Below are positions 32,421-44,384 of a DNA stretch of 64,000 nt, piece by piece. This stretch comes from Puccinia triticina. Lineage: Eukaryota; Basidiomycota; Pucciniomycetes; Pucciniales; Pucciniaceae. The translations under genes were made by a program, and so were the position numbers. The DNA lies in NCBI RefSeq assembly GCF_026914185.1, contig NC_070568.1, positions 558,001 through 622,000 of the forward strand. The letters run 5' to 3'. The stretch's first letter is position 1. Every line of letters begins with the position of its first letter. The notes beneath the pieces are model-generated. The model saw nothing but the letters and a program-made list of their open reading frames with translations. It did no database searches and had not been told where the DNA came from.

Positions 32421-32833
32421 GTCTTTTATTTTGATCCAAACTATTAAGTTTCCACAGAAACCAAAATTTCAGACATCCGATATACCCAGATGGATCAGAA
32501 AGGGTACTCGAACTCCGATCAGCAATGAAAATTTTCACTGATGTGAGCAATATGTTTTGTCCGGGGTAGTACTTCCTTTTGGTGGCAACAGATGTTTGCA
32601 ATCAGCTCCAGGATATCAGGTATAACTGGCTGGCTCAGGGGTACTCCGATCAGCTAGCATCAATCACTCCGACAAGCATTGGCATCAGGTAATATATTTC
32701 TTAGCAGACTGATAAGGTATTTAATAGCTCCCATCAGCGTCTTTTCCACCATTTCCTCCACCCAATACTCAAACTACTCATACTTGTCCATCACAATTGA
32801 AATTGTATTTTTATTCAGATTCTATTTACTTAT

Positions 32834-33090
32834 ATGCCTGGATTAAGAGATTTGTTGTTGGGGTCGCCGCGGCCCGGCCAGCCGGCTGGCTGGACCTCCG
32901 GCAGCGGGAACCAGAATTTCATGCAGGAGCTTTGGCAACGAGCTATGATGGGGAGCGCGGCTGAAAATCCTGTGCGGCGCACGCCTCAGGGCGCCGGCTC
33001 TACCCTGGGATCTTCTCAACTGTCTTCTGATGCCTCCGCTAGAGGAAATCCCCCTAGGAATCAATCGACCACCCAATCTAAGGGGTGGAG
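32834..33090 (+). pseudogene. fragment of low-complexity coding sequence
   Basis: An open frame starting MPGLRDLLLGSPRPG and rich in Gly/Ser/Gln runs to about 33,090, where it enters a TGTAAA-rich non-coding tract. GC content falls sharply at that point. It may be the first exon of the decayed gene that follows. No domain recognised. Confidence 0.35.
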
Positions 33091-33099
33091 GAATTTTAC

Positions 33100-33370
33100 C
33101 ACCTACAGTTTACATCTTTTGGTCAATGCAAAACACCCCAATGTAAAAGTACACATGACTGCTTGTGAAATTAAATTCACATTGGATCGTGCAAAACCAC
33201 CGCATGTAAACTTATGCCATGTAACACACAGCCTGCAAAAACGTATCCAGTGGCGCCGCAGCCACACTTTCACACCCAAGTGTAAACATTGACCTCTGCA
33301 GGGCATGCAAATCCGCCAATCCCTGCGGGTGAAATTAGATTTACATAATATGTTTTACACTCCAAGTCAT
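33100..33370. repeat. TTTACA / TGTAAA-dense tract, copy 1
   Basis: At least eight TTTACA or TGTAAA words in both orientations within 270 bp. A second such tract is at 34,545-34,900. It separates coding-like blocks. Confidence 0.5.
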
Positions 33371-33736
33371 CTTCAGAGTTAAGCTCGCACAAAATCTCCT
33401 ATTTCGGAACACACCATCATTGGATATCCGCCGATTTGGCCAATGGCCGCGGAACATCTCATCATTGGACCGCTTTGACCTCGGAATCACACCAGACTTG
33501 CCATAAACTCAGGATTGGATTCAACTGTACGTTCACAAACCCCCACTCGCAATTTGTTCCATTTTCCCCTTTTCCAATTCCCCCAGATATTGATCCACTC
33601 GGTGCTAACTACTTTCTTCTATCCTAATCACAATCCTTTATCTCGTACATCACCACTTTGGCCAAAACCACCATTCCATTCACTTGACATTTCAGCTGCC
33701 GCTGGCGATGCTCAGGGTCGTGTACATGAATAATCC

Positions 33737-34431
33737 TTGAAGATCCGGATTCGACGTCCAGCAAGCATGGCTGCTGCAGTAACCTCCGCTCCCTCCCCGG
33801 CTCCGGAGATTGGCATTTCTCCAGCATTGCTGCACCCCCAGCAAAGCGTGGCCGTCCAAGTTCCTCGGCCCCCACCCCAGCTCCTCCTCCTCATTCTCGG
33901 GCGGTTCCGGCAAAGCGTGGTCGCCCCAAGAAGATCCCAAAGGTCGAAACCTCAGTCACTTTCAAGCCAAAACCTCTGGCCAATGTGAATGGGGAGCGTA
34001 TCCGGGCCCAAACTGAGGCCTGGCAAGAACATTGATGTGATCCATTCCAAGACGGTGAGAAAGGTGAATTCAAACGTCCTCCTCTCCTTCAAATTGCAGG
34101 TGAACCGACAATTACTTCTGTTTGTGTGTTTTGTTGCCTTTACTTGAAAGACAACAACAGCGCGCCTGGCTCGGCCTCAATTGTGCCTTCTCAATCGGCC
34201 GCCATATTTTCAGCGCCACTCCCCGCAGCTAGTCCGGCCACCAGAAACAAGCGTTTTCGGCCGACCAAGAAGTTGACTGTGAGCCAGGACCGGGAGGTGT
34301 ACTCAACAGCCAAGCTGCCATCAACAACTGCAGGCAAAGTCCTTGCTCATTGGAATAGCCGACAGGCAGGGGCTGGGGCGATCAAACCAAAGGTGCAGAG
34401 TGTGACTGGTAGGAAGACCTGCCGTGCTTGA
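33737..34431 (+). pseudogene. AT-hook protein gene, frameshifted
   Basis: One frame (not the one starting at the ATG near 33,769) encodes two AT-hook cores, AKRGRPSSS and AKRGRPKKIPK (about 33,840-33,935), which bind the minor groove of AT-rich DNA. It runs on to IRAQTEAWQEH and a TGA at about 34,034; the next frame continues NIDVIHSKT to a GTGAGA donor, so a 1-nt loss is likely. A further exon from 34,148 (after an AG) to 34,431 encodes a basic Pro/Ala/Ser segment ending VTGRKTCRA. Probably nuclear and expanded in the genome, but this copy is damaged. Confidence 0.5.
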
Positions 34432-34544
34432 GGGCCAGGCTTTTTTACATTCTTGTTTTTTTGTGTCAAGGTGACGGGGTTATTGCGTTGCGGAGTAACC
34501 TTTTTGTCATCAATTTCTGTGTTTTCCTTTTTACGATGTTAAGC

Positions 34545-34900
34545 CAGTAGCATGTAAAATTGCATCTGGAGACAAACTATGTTAATTTTACAATGCATTG
34601 AATTTACATTGAGGGTGGCGGTGAATCGAACCAACGTAATTTTATTTTCTTCGCGATGAATTTTGACTTTTACATTGTGTAACTTTCCATTGGCCAGAGG
34701 TTGTAAAACATGGTGTGTAAATTCTTTCTTGACATGTCCAAGGGTGCACTTTTACATACCACGCATTACATACCATATTTAACATGGTAACTCATTTACT
34801 GCATGAATGTAAAACTATTTGATTGCCTTGAAATGTTCAAATTTAAATGATTGGGTTTTACATTCCAAATCCAATGTAAATTATGGGATGTAAAAATCAA
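34545..34900. repeat. TTTACA / TGTAAA-dense tract, copy 2
   Basis: More than ten TTTACA, TGTAAA or GTAAAA words in 350 bp in both orientations. AT-rich, non-coding; similar in style to 33,100-33,370. Confidence 0.5.
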
Positions 34901-35265
34901 CATCCCCCCAATCTAATTGAAACCCAGCACAAAACCCATCATCGGCATTGAATCGAACCCCAGCGCAGCTCTTATTGTCTAGGTTGACATCTAATCAAAA
35001 CCAACCGTTGCTCCCATCATCTAGGAATCGATTGACATTTATCAAAACCCAGCGCTCATCTCATCTGGTTCCATATCGCCAACTGATTTCACTTTGAAAC
35101 CTGGAGCAAACCGTTCTTCAACCCGGAAAACATCTCCCACTGTCCCATATTTTTCATCTCCTTTGTCCGCTCCCAAGCTATTGTGTATATTATTCCTTCT
35201 ATTTATATCTTCTAGTTTGGTCATCTTGGTGAGTCTGACAATTCATCCTTTTCATCCTTTTTCTA

Positions 35266-37518
35266 GTTCCAAAATCGCCACCTGGAAGAATCATTCCACC
35301 AAGTTTTGGCAGCCAAACAGCAAGAAAACGAGCCCCTTCCAACAGCCAGCTCTTGGGTACTCGTCCCCCAAAGCGTCCAAATACTCAGACTTCAAACCAG
35401 CCTAGCTCTACTCAGACTACCAATACTTGGTGCACTACTCCGCGTTTGACTCAGTGTAGCACTCCTAATCTACCTTCAACTCGGTAATTTACTCCTGGAC
35501 ATAAATCCCATCCTTCGCAAGCTCAGACCTCCAATAGCCCGACTCCTCGCAAAGAAACAGCCAACAGAGCCTTTGAAAATCCTGGAGAAGAGACTGACGG
35601 AGGCTTCTACAATCCTGATCACTCTCCTTTGGAATTGCAGCCCTTCAATCATCCTGCTCAGCCCTGTTTTTCTCCTCGCGAGACTGCAACCGGAGTCGTT
35701 GACGGTCCAACATCCGGCAAGAAAAGTAGAATGCGTCTAGACTCAAGCATTGTTGAGACGCTGAAGAATCTTGAACTCGATCAGCTGCGCCAAAAAGTCC
35801 AGACCCACACACAATACAAGCGTCTTACTGCTGATGATTGAAATATATTCACTGATGCTTACAACAAATATCAGAAAGAAGTCCACGTACTTGCTGCGGA
35901 GCGGCTCCTGAAAATTAATCCGTTCTTGAAGCATTTGGGTAGCGGGAGTTGTTTCAGAGGGTCAACAATGTACAACAACTTTTGTGAATATGATGTGGAG
36001 GCTCGGAAATCATTTTACAACTCCAAGTTCCTGTTTCAGTTCCTGTTTGAGCTACTGCTTTAATTATAACCTCTTCCAGTTACGTCTGCTTGTTCATCTT
36101 CCATTCTTCCATTTATGACACCAATTACAGATGATCTAACCAACAAGCAATGAAAAAAGGAATGTGGCCGCCTCTGGAAGAAGCTCGATGAGGCCACACA
36201 AGAGAAGTATAAGGACATCGATTTTTTGGCAACCTTACCGAATCCGTTTGGACGTGGTGATTGTAGCGGACGGGACGGTGGAACTTCAGAAGCATCCTGT
36301 AAAAAAACCAAGAAGAGTTGTTTTTTCCGGCAGGCCAAGACTGAGCCCTGGAGCCAAAAGGTCATACTTGATGTAAGTCACATTTATTTCCTTAACTTTC
36401 ATCCAATTCACTGACACCAATCTTTTACTTCAAGAACCTTGGAGCTGCACACAAGGTTGAGGGATTTCTGGTTATGTACAAGCCCAAGGAAACAGGAGGA
36501 AAAGTCATCAGTGGTGGGAGCTTCATGGGCGAGCAGTTTGCAGATATGTTTTCACAGGATAAGGAAACCAACATCAAGGCCAACTTCCTATCATTTGCGA
36601 GTGGACAGGAGGTCATTAGGAGAGCTACTGGCAAGCTGGCTCCTGTTGCCAAACCCAGGAAGAATTGGAAACGCAAAATTGGAGCTCCCAAAACTCCTTG
36701 GAATTTTGGTAAGTTGTCTCCAACAGTTTCAGTATCCTAGCTAATCTTGCTGATATATTTACTTATCTTTTACATTTCAGGTGATAAAGAGGCCAACTAC
36801 CAGGCTGCAAGGGAGAAGTTAAATGAAGCAATGTGTAAGTTTTATTTATATCTCATGGATGGTGATGATGTTCCTTACTGATTCAGTATTTGGTTCAGCC
36901 AAAGCCACCCACGGTTTGCAGAAGCAGTGGCCCGGCAAATCCACATCTGCAACCTTGAAGAAGCTTGGAGTTACGTTTTGTATCAAGGACAATGACCTTG
37001 ACATTGGTGTGAATCAATTTTGCGGTAAACCCGGAGCAATGCAAGACAAGCAGCTGCAAAAGATCCTACGAGCTTTCCACAAGGACTTAGTCGTACTCAC
37101 TGGACCGCCCGCTCCAGATGCTCCTGATATTCTAGGTGCAGATCCCAACAAAAACGAACCTTCTGGTGCGAATGAAGTGACACCGTCCAATCCGACTTCC
37201 TCAAACAAGAGAAAGGTGACCAGAGCAACACGGGTACCGACCCAGATCACTGTCAAGGAAAAGGAAAAGGGTTCAACAGCTGGCACAAAGTGTGTCAAAC
37301 CAAAGACTGTCAAGAAGAAAGGGAAACAACTTACCACCACTGATTCAGAAGAAGAAGAGGAGGAAGATGATGATGAAGAAGAAGAAGAGGAGGACAAGGA
37401 GGAGGATGATGACAATGAGGAAGACACCAACAATGACAGCATCAAAAATGATGATGATGACGAAAACAACAACAACAATGACAATGACAATGAAGATGAT
37501 GACAACAACAATGAGTGA
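35266..37518 (+). pseudogene. multi-exon gene with acidic tail, nonsense mutations
   Basis: Coding blocks in order: about 35,266-35,487 (basic, Pro/Ser/Thr-rich), 35,550-36,060 (RLDSSIVETLKNLELDQLRQK coiled part, then AERLLKINPFLKHL), 36,130-36,371 (CGRLWKKLDEATQEKYKDID), 36,437-36,707 (VEGFLVMYKPKET, GEQFADMFSQD), 36,781-36,834 and 36,887-37,518 (THGLQKQWPGKS, GVTFCIKDNDLDIGVNQFCG). The last three are joined by proper GT..AG introns. The end is extremely acidic (Glu/Asp/Asn runs, residues from about 37,350 on). Two TGA stops interrupt good frame (35,839 and about 36,150). I do not know the family; the LWKKLD..TQEKYK block recalls an HMG-box helix but is too short to call. Confidence 0.55.
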
Positions 37519-38117
37519 TACAAAAATTGTTCTCCTGTCTGTTCTTTTTCTACTTACTTGAAAAGCTCCCTCTTCCCTACTCTTCTTGTCTTCTTGGTGT
37601 GCTCAATCCCCTGCCAAATTCCTGCTCGGTTTCTCTCAGTGTTGCTCTTATTTCACAAACAGTGTTTGTTGAGGTTGTATGGTGTTTTCTGTCTCTTTCC
37701 TCATGTTTCTCTGCTTCAAACCTATCATGTACATATCACAGTCCGTGACATCTCCATGTTTTAGTCACCTGGAGCAGCAGATGTGGAAGGCTCTTTTCTC
37801 ATCCTTCCACAAACATCATCTCTGCTTTCTGCTGTTCCAGGTGAGTTTCTTCATTGTTTCTTTTCTTCTTTTCTCTGATGCAATGATAAATCCTTCCGCG
37901 AACATCATCTCTGCTTTCTGCTGTTCCAGATTTATCACTGCAACAGGTTATGAGCACCATTTGCCGCTAAAGCCGCAGCATCTCTATCAGTGTGGAGGAT
38001 CCGTACGCTTCTTGATAAAGCTTCTGGTTCATGACACCATCACCACCGAAATCTGAACCCAAACCACCCAAACCCAAACAACCAACAAACTCGTCCACTA
38101 ATTGACCCATCCTGACT
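37519..38117 (+). other. spacer with small direct repeat
   Basis: No gene. TCCTTCCACAAACATCATCT...CTGCTGTTCCAG at about 37,802-37,841 is repeated at 37,890-37,929 (CCGCGAACATC variant). The end of the stretch precedes a Copia gag frame and may contain remains of its LTR or leader. Confidence 0.45.
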
Positions 38118-39690
38118 ATGTCTTCTAAACCCAACCCGGAAATCTGGACTCATCCAGCTCTCAAGACCACCACCATCGAGCGACTCAAGCCCCCCGGACC
38201 AGGATCCAACTACAACAAATGGACTTGGTTTATGCGGGCTCATCTCAACACAACCAATTTCATGTACATTATCAATGACGACATCGCAAAGGCTAGAGCA
38301 AACCCGAATTGGGCTCGCGATGACAAAGCAGCTTTTGGAGCTATCTCCAGCACAATCCATGCAGCGCATGTTTGAAAAGTTCGTCACATCACAACGGACG
38401 CTCAAGCGCTCTGGACAGCCCTCAAGGAAGCCCATCAAGACTCATCTGCTGGGGGCATAACCTACTTCCTTTGCAAACTCACGACCGCCCAAATGACGGG
38501 CATTGATCTGCCCGCTCACCTGGACGATATGGCTAAAATGTTTGAAAGCCTCTCAGCTCTCATCACCGCTGATGCCCCGCTCACTCTGGACAACATCTAC
38601 TTGTCGTCAATTCTCACTTCTCTGCCATCTGACTGGCTGGCATGCGTCTCCGCAATGATGAACAACCCCAGAGTTCCCCCTGTCAAGATCCTGGATGCCC
38701 TGAAGGCGGAACATCTTTGTAGGAAGACCAGGAACAAGGAGCAGTCGATGGTTGAATCGGTTGCACGCACTTCTCTCTCTCATCAACCTCTGCCCGGGAA
38801 TTCCCGACCACCCCTCGATCATTCTCTTTACTGTTCTTTCTGCAAGAGGTTGGGTCACAACCTAGAGGTTTGCGAAAACGCCGCCAGGATCCTGGCTGAT
38901 CACGACCGTCGGAACTTGAACTCCTCCCATTGTCCGGACAATCCCAATCAATCCAGCAAGCCATCTGGAAACCGGTACCAATCTAAACCGCAAGCCAAAG
39001 CCGGTCATACGACCGTGGTAGATCTAGGAGGAGGAGATGATAAGGACAAATCGGACTACTCAGGCTCAAACAATGACACCCCGGGTACTCATCATGCCAG
39101 GGCTGGAAATGCTGTCGCAGTAAACGAGCACACAGCAAATGCCGTCTCAGCATCATCCCGAGACGCCAATCTCGACTTGGGGTGCTCTAACTGCATGACT
39201 CCATACTCAACGGGTGTCTCCAACATCAAACTCAATTGCACCTCCGTCAGGCTAGCCAATCACTCCATTGTGGAAGCCTCCCACCGTGGTACCGTTTTGC
39301 TTCCCCTCAGCTCTCCAGTGACCGTTCCTACTCTTGTTGTCCCCGACCTACACAAGCCGCTCTTGTCCATTGCGGCAATGCGCGATGCCGGTCTGACCTG
39401 TGTTTTTCAGAAAGACGGGTGCAAGACAATGAAGTCAGCCTCCCTCACCATCAATGGTGACACTGTTGGGCACGGTTACCAAAAGGGTGGCCTGTACTAT
39501 CTTCCATCAACTGAGGTAAAGTCCCTCTCCACAAAGACCCTGGGACCGTCATCTGTTGACAGCTCTCTCCTGGGCTATCATTGTCGTCTATCACACATAG
39601 GCCTACGGCCCCTCAAACGACTGCTGAAAACGCTAAACGTCAAACCCACTATCATGAATGAGCTGGACATCCAACGCTGCATGGTGTGGA
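38118..39690 (+). pseudogene. Copia gag, protease and pre-integrase, broken
   Basis: Frame open from 38,118 to about 39,690 apart from one TGA at 38,373. Domains in order: Copia gag of UBN2 type (WTHPALKTTTIERLKPPG, NYNKWTWFMRAHL), a CCHC knuckle (YCSFCKRLGHNLEVC), an aspartic protease with DLG in place of the usual D(S/T)G (LDLGCSNCMTP), and the pre-integrase zinc region (YHCRLSHIGLRPLKRLL). The element is cut at about 39,690 and its integrase resumes at about 40,615. Stop, protease change and cut show it is dead. Confidence 0.85.
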
Positions 39691-40600
39691 ACTCCGACCG
39701 GTGCTGGGCCGTCGGCAGTTACTGGAAGGGAAAGTGCGCTGTGCGCTGCCTTCGCGGTGGTCCGGGTAGATTGAGGATTCTGGGATTTGAAGGGATAGTG
39801 TGTTTGGGGGGGGGGGGTTTATGAGAGACAACGGAAGGGAGATTTCCGTTGGCGGTGGGTTTGATGTTGAGGATCTGGGGGAAAAAGAAAATCCGGGGAA
39901 AAGTGATCTAAAGGGAGGTGATCTGGAAGAGGATTGGCGCGGGGCTGAGAGGATGAACTCAGAAGCTCTGCAAGTATATCGGCAAATAAAAGGATCAATA
40001 AAATTAAGATTTGGGATTCTTCTCACTGATGGATGATCTGACACAAGACTTTATGGTTCAGACAAAGTCCATGCCGCCCCATCATCTGAGTTTGAACTGA
40101 ACTCAGACTCCAGGGACTGTGACATGCTGCAGACAAGTCATCATACACCCGCGCGCACAAGCGCGCAACAACAACCAGGAGAAACAGAAGAAAAGAAAAC
40201 AAAACACAGTGATATGAAGCAGAAAGAAAAGAAAAAAAGTGAAACAAAAAGGGAAAAGAGAAAAGATAGAAAACATTTAGGGCAGGCAATGACAAACAGA
40301 AAGGGGCAGAAACCAAAAACTAAACAGGGAAATAAAACCCACAGCAGGCGCTATGTTAAGACCAAGAAAAGCTGAAAACAAAAGCTGGTGAACTGAGAGG
40401 GAGTAGGGGGGGAAATCTGAGAAGAGGGAAAAAGGAAGGGGAAAGTGAAAAGAATTTTAAGAAGGGCAGAGTTGGAGGAATGAGCAGAGATGGGGTGCAT
40501 GAATCTTGAGGATCTTGACGACTTGAGGGGGGGAATTCTTGAGGCTTGAAGAACAAGAGTGAAGCTTGAGTCTTGATGATCTTGCTGCCACTGCGTGCGG
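39690..40600. other. insertion between Copia pre-integrase and integrase
   Basis: About 0.9 kb of unrelated sequence splits the Copia frame. It has a G run (39,808-39,820), an A/G-rich tract (40,170-40,460) and short CTTGAGG / GATCTTG repeats (40,500-40,580). No terminal repeat or gene recognised, so its nature is unknown. Confidence 0.45.
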
Positions 40601-40614
40601 AATAGAAAAATGAT

Positions 40615-40926
40615 TGGAAACTAAATGTGCCACCGGCGCCACAAGATTGATCACCACAACAGTCTGTGTACAGTCAAAAATGCATTGATCCACTTTCAAA
40701 TCTTGGTCCAACTATTGGTCCGACTCCCCTGGCAAACTCATCCACTCGGACATTGGATCTTTCAAAGTAAAATCCCGAGAGGGGTACAAGTATTTTGTTA
40801 CTTTTGTCAATGACTATTCCAAATCTGTTTCCCTCTTCCCCATGAAATCAAAGTCAATTTTTTTTTCCTGCTTCAAAATTTACCGTGCGCACTTTGAAAA
40901 GGATGGCTCCCGCAAGATCTTAGCAT
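40615..40926 (+). pseudogene. Copia integrase core fragment
   Basis: One frame reads HSDIGSFKVKSREGYKYF then FVNDYSKSVSLFPMKSKS and AHFEKDGSRKILAL, the start of a Copia integrase core (first catalytic Asp region, then the second Asp in ND). A stop occurs early (minus the usual frame before HSD). The frame ends at 40,926 exactly where LINE sequence starts. Confidence 0.75.
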
Positions 40927-40939
40927 TGCACAAATCTGC

Positions 40940-43137
40940 ATCACCGTTCCTGGAACCCGCCGGGCTACTTCCATGTCCACAAGGACACTAAGTCCCTTGT
41001 CTCGTTGTGTGGAAGGCACGGGTTCAGATTGGTCTCTCAAAGGGATTCTCCCACTTTTGTTTCCAGCCGGGGCGCCAGGACGACGATTGACCTGACTTGG
41101 GCGAACCTCCTTGCTTCCCAGCTGATCCACAGGACAAATACTTGTTTGGATAACCACGGCTCTGACCACCAGAAACTTGTTACGACTCTCAGGCTTTCCC
41201 CCCCAAAGCCGGTATACCACACGGTGGCCCCTTGGCCGGCGGAGTTAGACCAAGACAAACTGAGGAGGGTGCTGGAATGCAAGCTCAACCAGCTAAGTCT
41301 TGAATAATCACGGCTGGATGTGGACTCAGTGGAAGAACAACTCACTTCATGCATTTTTGGTGCTTGGCAGGGCCAGGGAAAGAAGATCCATGTTAATCCA
41401 GGAAAAGTCAAGAATTGGTGTGTCCCCCTTGCCAACTAACGCTGACCAATATAACTACTGGAATGGCAGGTTTCGGGAGGTAGTTCACCGACTCAAGCAG
41501 CAACACTGGCAGGATTTCCTAGCTTCAACCAACACAACAACGGTTTTTCATGCCCTCCAGTTCACCAAACCCAGAAGCGACGGGGACATCCTTCTGCTGA
41601 GACGGCCGGATAGCACCTTCACCTTGAATAAGAAGGAGCAGGCTGAGCTCCTTTTTGCAGGCACATCAGTGGTATTGAGTGGCTGTGAATTGTCGGATGT
41701 CCCCCCGGTGGATGCCTCTTCTTTTGCGGTATACCCCTTTGTCACCTGCGAGGAGGTAACTAAAGTGCTAAGTAGACTGGCAAAGAAGAAGGCCTCAGGG
41801 CCTGATTGCATTAGAAATGGCACTTGGCACCCGCCGGCGGGTACCCGTCACACTTCAGCACATAATTATATGCGCCTGCAGGCGCCCATGGCGGGTTCCA
41901 AGGGTTCCATTTTAGTAAAAATACATGCAGGGAGCTGCACGCGTGCAATGGGTACCTGCAAGCGCAAAGAATTATGTGCTGAAGTGTGGCGGGTACCCGC
42001 CGGCGGGTGCCAAGTGCCATCTCTAGATCACATTCCCAATGAAATCCTCTCCATATGCGCGGCAGAGCTGGCTGACACTCTTGCTACCCTTTTCAACAGA
42101 TGCATACGCGAAGACTGGTTTACTGCTGCCTGGCGCATTGCCACCACAGTCATTATCAGGAAGTTTGCAAAACCGGATTACACCAACCCAGGGACGTACC
42201 GGCCAATAGCCCTGCTCAACACAATCAGCAAAGTCTTTGAGTCAACCATTGCTGACCAACTTACTTTCTGGGCAGAATCGCAGAACATCATCCCCAAAGG
42301 ACACTCAGGAGGACGCCAAGGTAAAGGGTGCAAAGACGCTCTGCTGGCGCTAACTATGTGGGTAAAGCAGAAATGGAGGGAGGGCAAGACAGTCACGGCT
42401 CTGTTCTTAGATGTGAAGTCGGCCTACCTGTTGGTCAACCCCTACCGTCTGGTTCATTCCCCCTGTCGGAAGGGATGCCCCACCTATTTGTGGAAGATCA
42501 TAGGCCGTTTCCTGGAAGGTCGACACACAAGACTTCCCCTCACAGATTACAAATCAGCTTAGTTTGAAGTTGATAAGGGGCTCTTGCAGGGCTCACCCTT
42601 ATCAGTCATCCTGTACATCATCTACAACTCCGATCTGTTGCTGAGGCAATTTGACTTTGATAGGGATGAGGTGTCTTTAGGCTTCATCAATGATGTTGTT
42701 CACCTCTCGGCGGGAAGGACCGTAGAAGAGGCCAGGGTGCAATTGAATCAAATAGGGGAGGAGTTGTTCTTGTGGGGCAGGAGCCATGGGGCTATCTTTG
42801 ATAGCCGGAAGGCACAATTCGTGATCTTCACACATTCAAAAGCGGCTAAGTCCCCTTTCCTCTTTAATGACCAGGAATTGGCCCTGCAGCAGGACGTCAA
42901 ATGTCTGGGCCTTTGCCTCAATGAGAAATTGATGTTTGGGAATCAACACGCACAGGTTAGGAAAAAAGCCAATAAAACTCTAGGCCAGCTCCTTAGGATC
43001 GGCAGCTCGGCGTGGGGAATACGGGAGCAGGAGCGCGGGCTTCTGATCTTGGCCGTTCTTGTGCCCAGGGTTCTCTACGGGGTGCAGGTCTGGTTCACCT
43101 CCCTGAACAGGCAGAAAGTTTCAAACATGATCTCATA
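40940..43137 (+). pseudogene. LINE endonuclease and reverse transcriptase, interrupted
   Basis: Endonuclease end: NLHHRSWNPPG, PTFVSSRGARTTIDLTWAN and a GSDHQKL motif whose Asp-His pair is catalytic. The frame breaks near 41,305 and resumes as the RT N terminus. RT blocks: KKKASGPDCI (split here by a MITE at 41,812-42,025), TNPGTYRPIALLNTISK, ALFLDVKSAYL (motif A Asp kept), a TAG at 42,559, GLLQGSPLSVILY and then GFINDVVHL, where the usual F.DD is FIND, so the first catalytic Asp of motif C is lost. A further stop ends the frame at 43,135-43,137. Not functional. Confidence 0.85.
41812..42025. mobile_element. hAT-like MITE inserted in LINE RT
   Basis: 214 bp with terminal inverted repeats of about 55 bp: TAGAAATGGCACTTGGCACC at the left, and the inverse of TAGAGATGGCACTTGGCACC at the right, each continuing through CGCCGGCGGGTACCCG. 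Flanks are GATTGCAT and GATCACAT, an 8-bp duplication with two differences. Removing it rejoins the RT motif GPDCI..IPNEIL. Related by end sequence and GGTACCCG words to 58,599-59,230 and 11,867-29,327. Confidence 0.85.
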
Positions 43138-43148
43138 GACGCTCGGAG

Positions 43149-44384
43149 GTGTGTTTCGCGTTAGGGGCTCTGAAGTCCACGCTGGTCAAATACCTCGACA
43201 AGTATCGGCCCTTCAGATGCATCAAAACAACCACTATAAACCGGATTACAAACTTTTACCTGACTAAGCTGACTAGGGTGACTCACAGGGCTACAGCGAT
43301 AGAGCAGCAGATTCAAACTGAACTGTTGTGGATGGCGAGGACTTTCCCTGCCCCGGTCCACACCTCCCTCAACCGGGAGGTACTCATGGCTGGCCTTGCG
43401 GAGAAAAGGCTCAAGGTGGGGAATTTTGTCAACGTTAGCAGGCCCCCATGGCAACCCAAAGAACATATGGAGCTCGTCGTTGACAGGGCCAGCAAGCAGG
43501 AGGCAAAAAAATCAGTGGTATTGTTCCTTGAAACAATAAACCCCGCTTCTGACCTGGTTATCTTCACTGACGGCTCTGCTCACCCAGAGGAAGGGCTAGG
43601 AGCAGCGGTGGTCTCCATAGATGGAAGTCTGTCTGAACTTGCATTCTTAGGTTCGCTGGGCACGGCCTCCAACTTCAAGTGTGAATTGGTAGGCATACGA
43701 CTTGGACTGGAGATAGGCAGCACGGCAAAGCTCCCAGTAACCGGGGCCCAAATAATCATCTTGACGGACAGCCAAGCGGCCATTGACAGGTTGAGGAAAC
43801 CAAGGGCTCCAAAATCAGGCCAATACATTCTTTCTCAAATCCAGGATACAGCTGACTCTATCCCAATCTCAACACAGATTATGGTCCAATGGTGCCTGGG
43901 CCACATTGGGATCAAGGGCAAAGAGCTGGCCGACAGAAAAGCGGCGGAGGCCAGAGGAGCTTCCCTCCTTGACGAGTCAATCAGGGGCAGTGTGTCAGCC
44001 GAGAAGACCAATTTGCTCCGGAAGGAGAAACTATGGAAAGGGTCCCTGCGAATGACCTTTCTTGTCCAGGCGGCATTCCATCAACTTTGCTCAGGGCACG
44101 TCCATTTGAATGCTTTCCAATTCAAGTGCAGTCAAGCTCCATACCCAATTTGCTTGGAGTGTGGGGTCCCCAAAACAGTGGATCACTACCTTGTCTTTTG
44201 TTCCAGGTACACCGGGGCTAGGGCAGTAGCCAGGACAATCCTCCACAACAAGAGGATCACCACGGTCACAACCAGAACTCTCCTCCACAACCCCTTGGCC
44301 TTCCTGGCCACAAAATCCTTCATTGAACTCTTGGCCAGACTCCCTCAATTCAGACGGGAAAGGGAATTCGGGGATACCCTTTGA
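43149..44384 (+). pseudogene. LINE C-terminal part: RNase H and CCHC
   Basis: 411 open codons in a frame shifted from the RT. The RNase H domain has LVIFTDGSAHPEEGLGAAVV (first Asp), CELVGIRLGLEIG (Glu), IIILTDSQAAIDRL (Asp) and WCLGHIGIKGKELADRKA (His and Asp), all catalytic residues present. The end has a zinc-type motif CLECGVPKTVDHYLVFC. This portion is undamaged even though the RT is not. Confidence 0.85.

Noticed and set aside
37014..37523. 169-codon Ser-run minus-strand frame
   Set aside because: Shadow of the acidic Asp/Glu tail of the plus-strand gene.
39652..40044. 130-codon minus-strand frame over the Copia break
   Set aside because: Ser/Pro-rich frame running through a G run; no domain and not conserved in structure with anything near.
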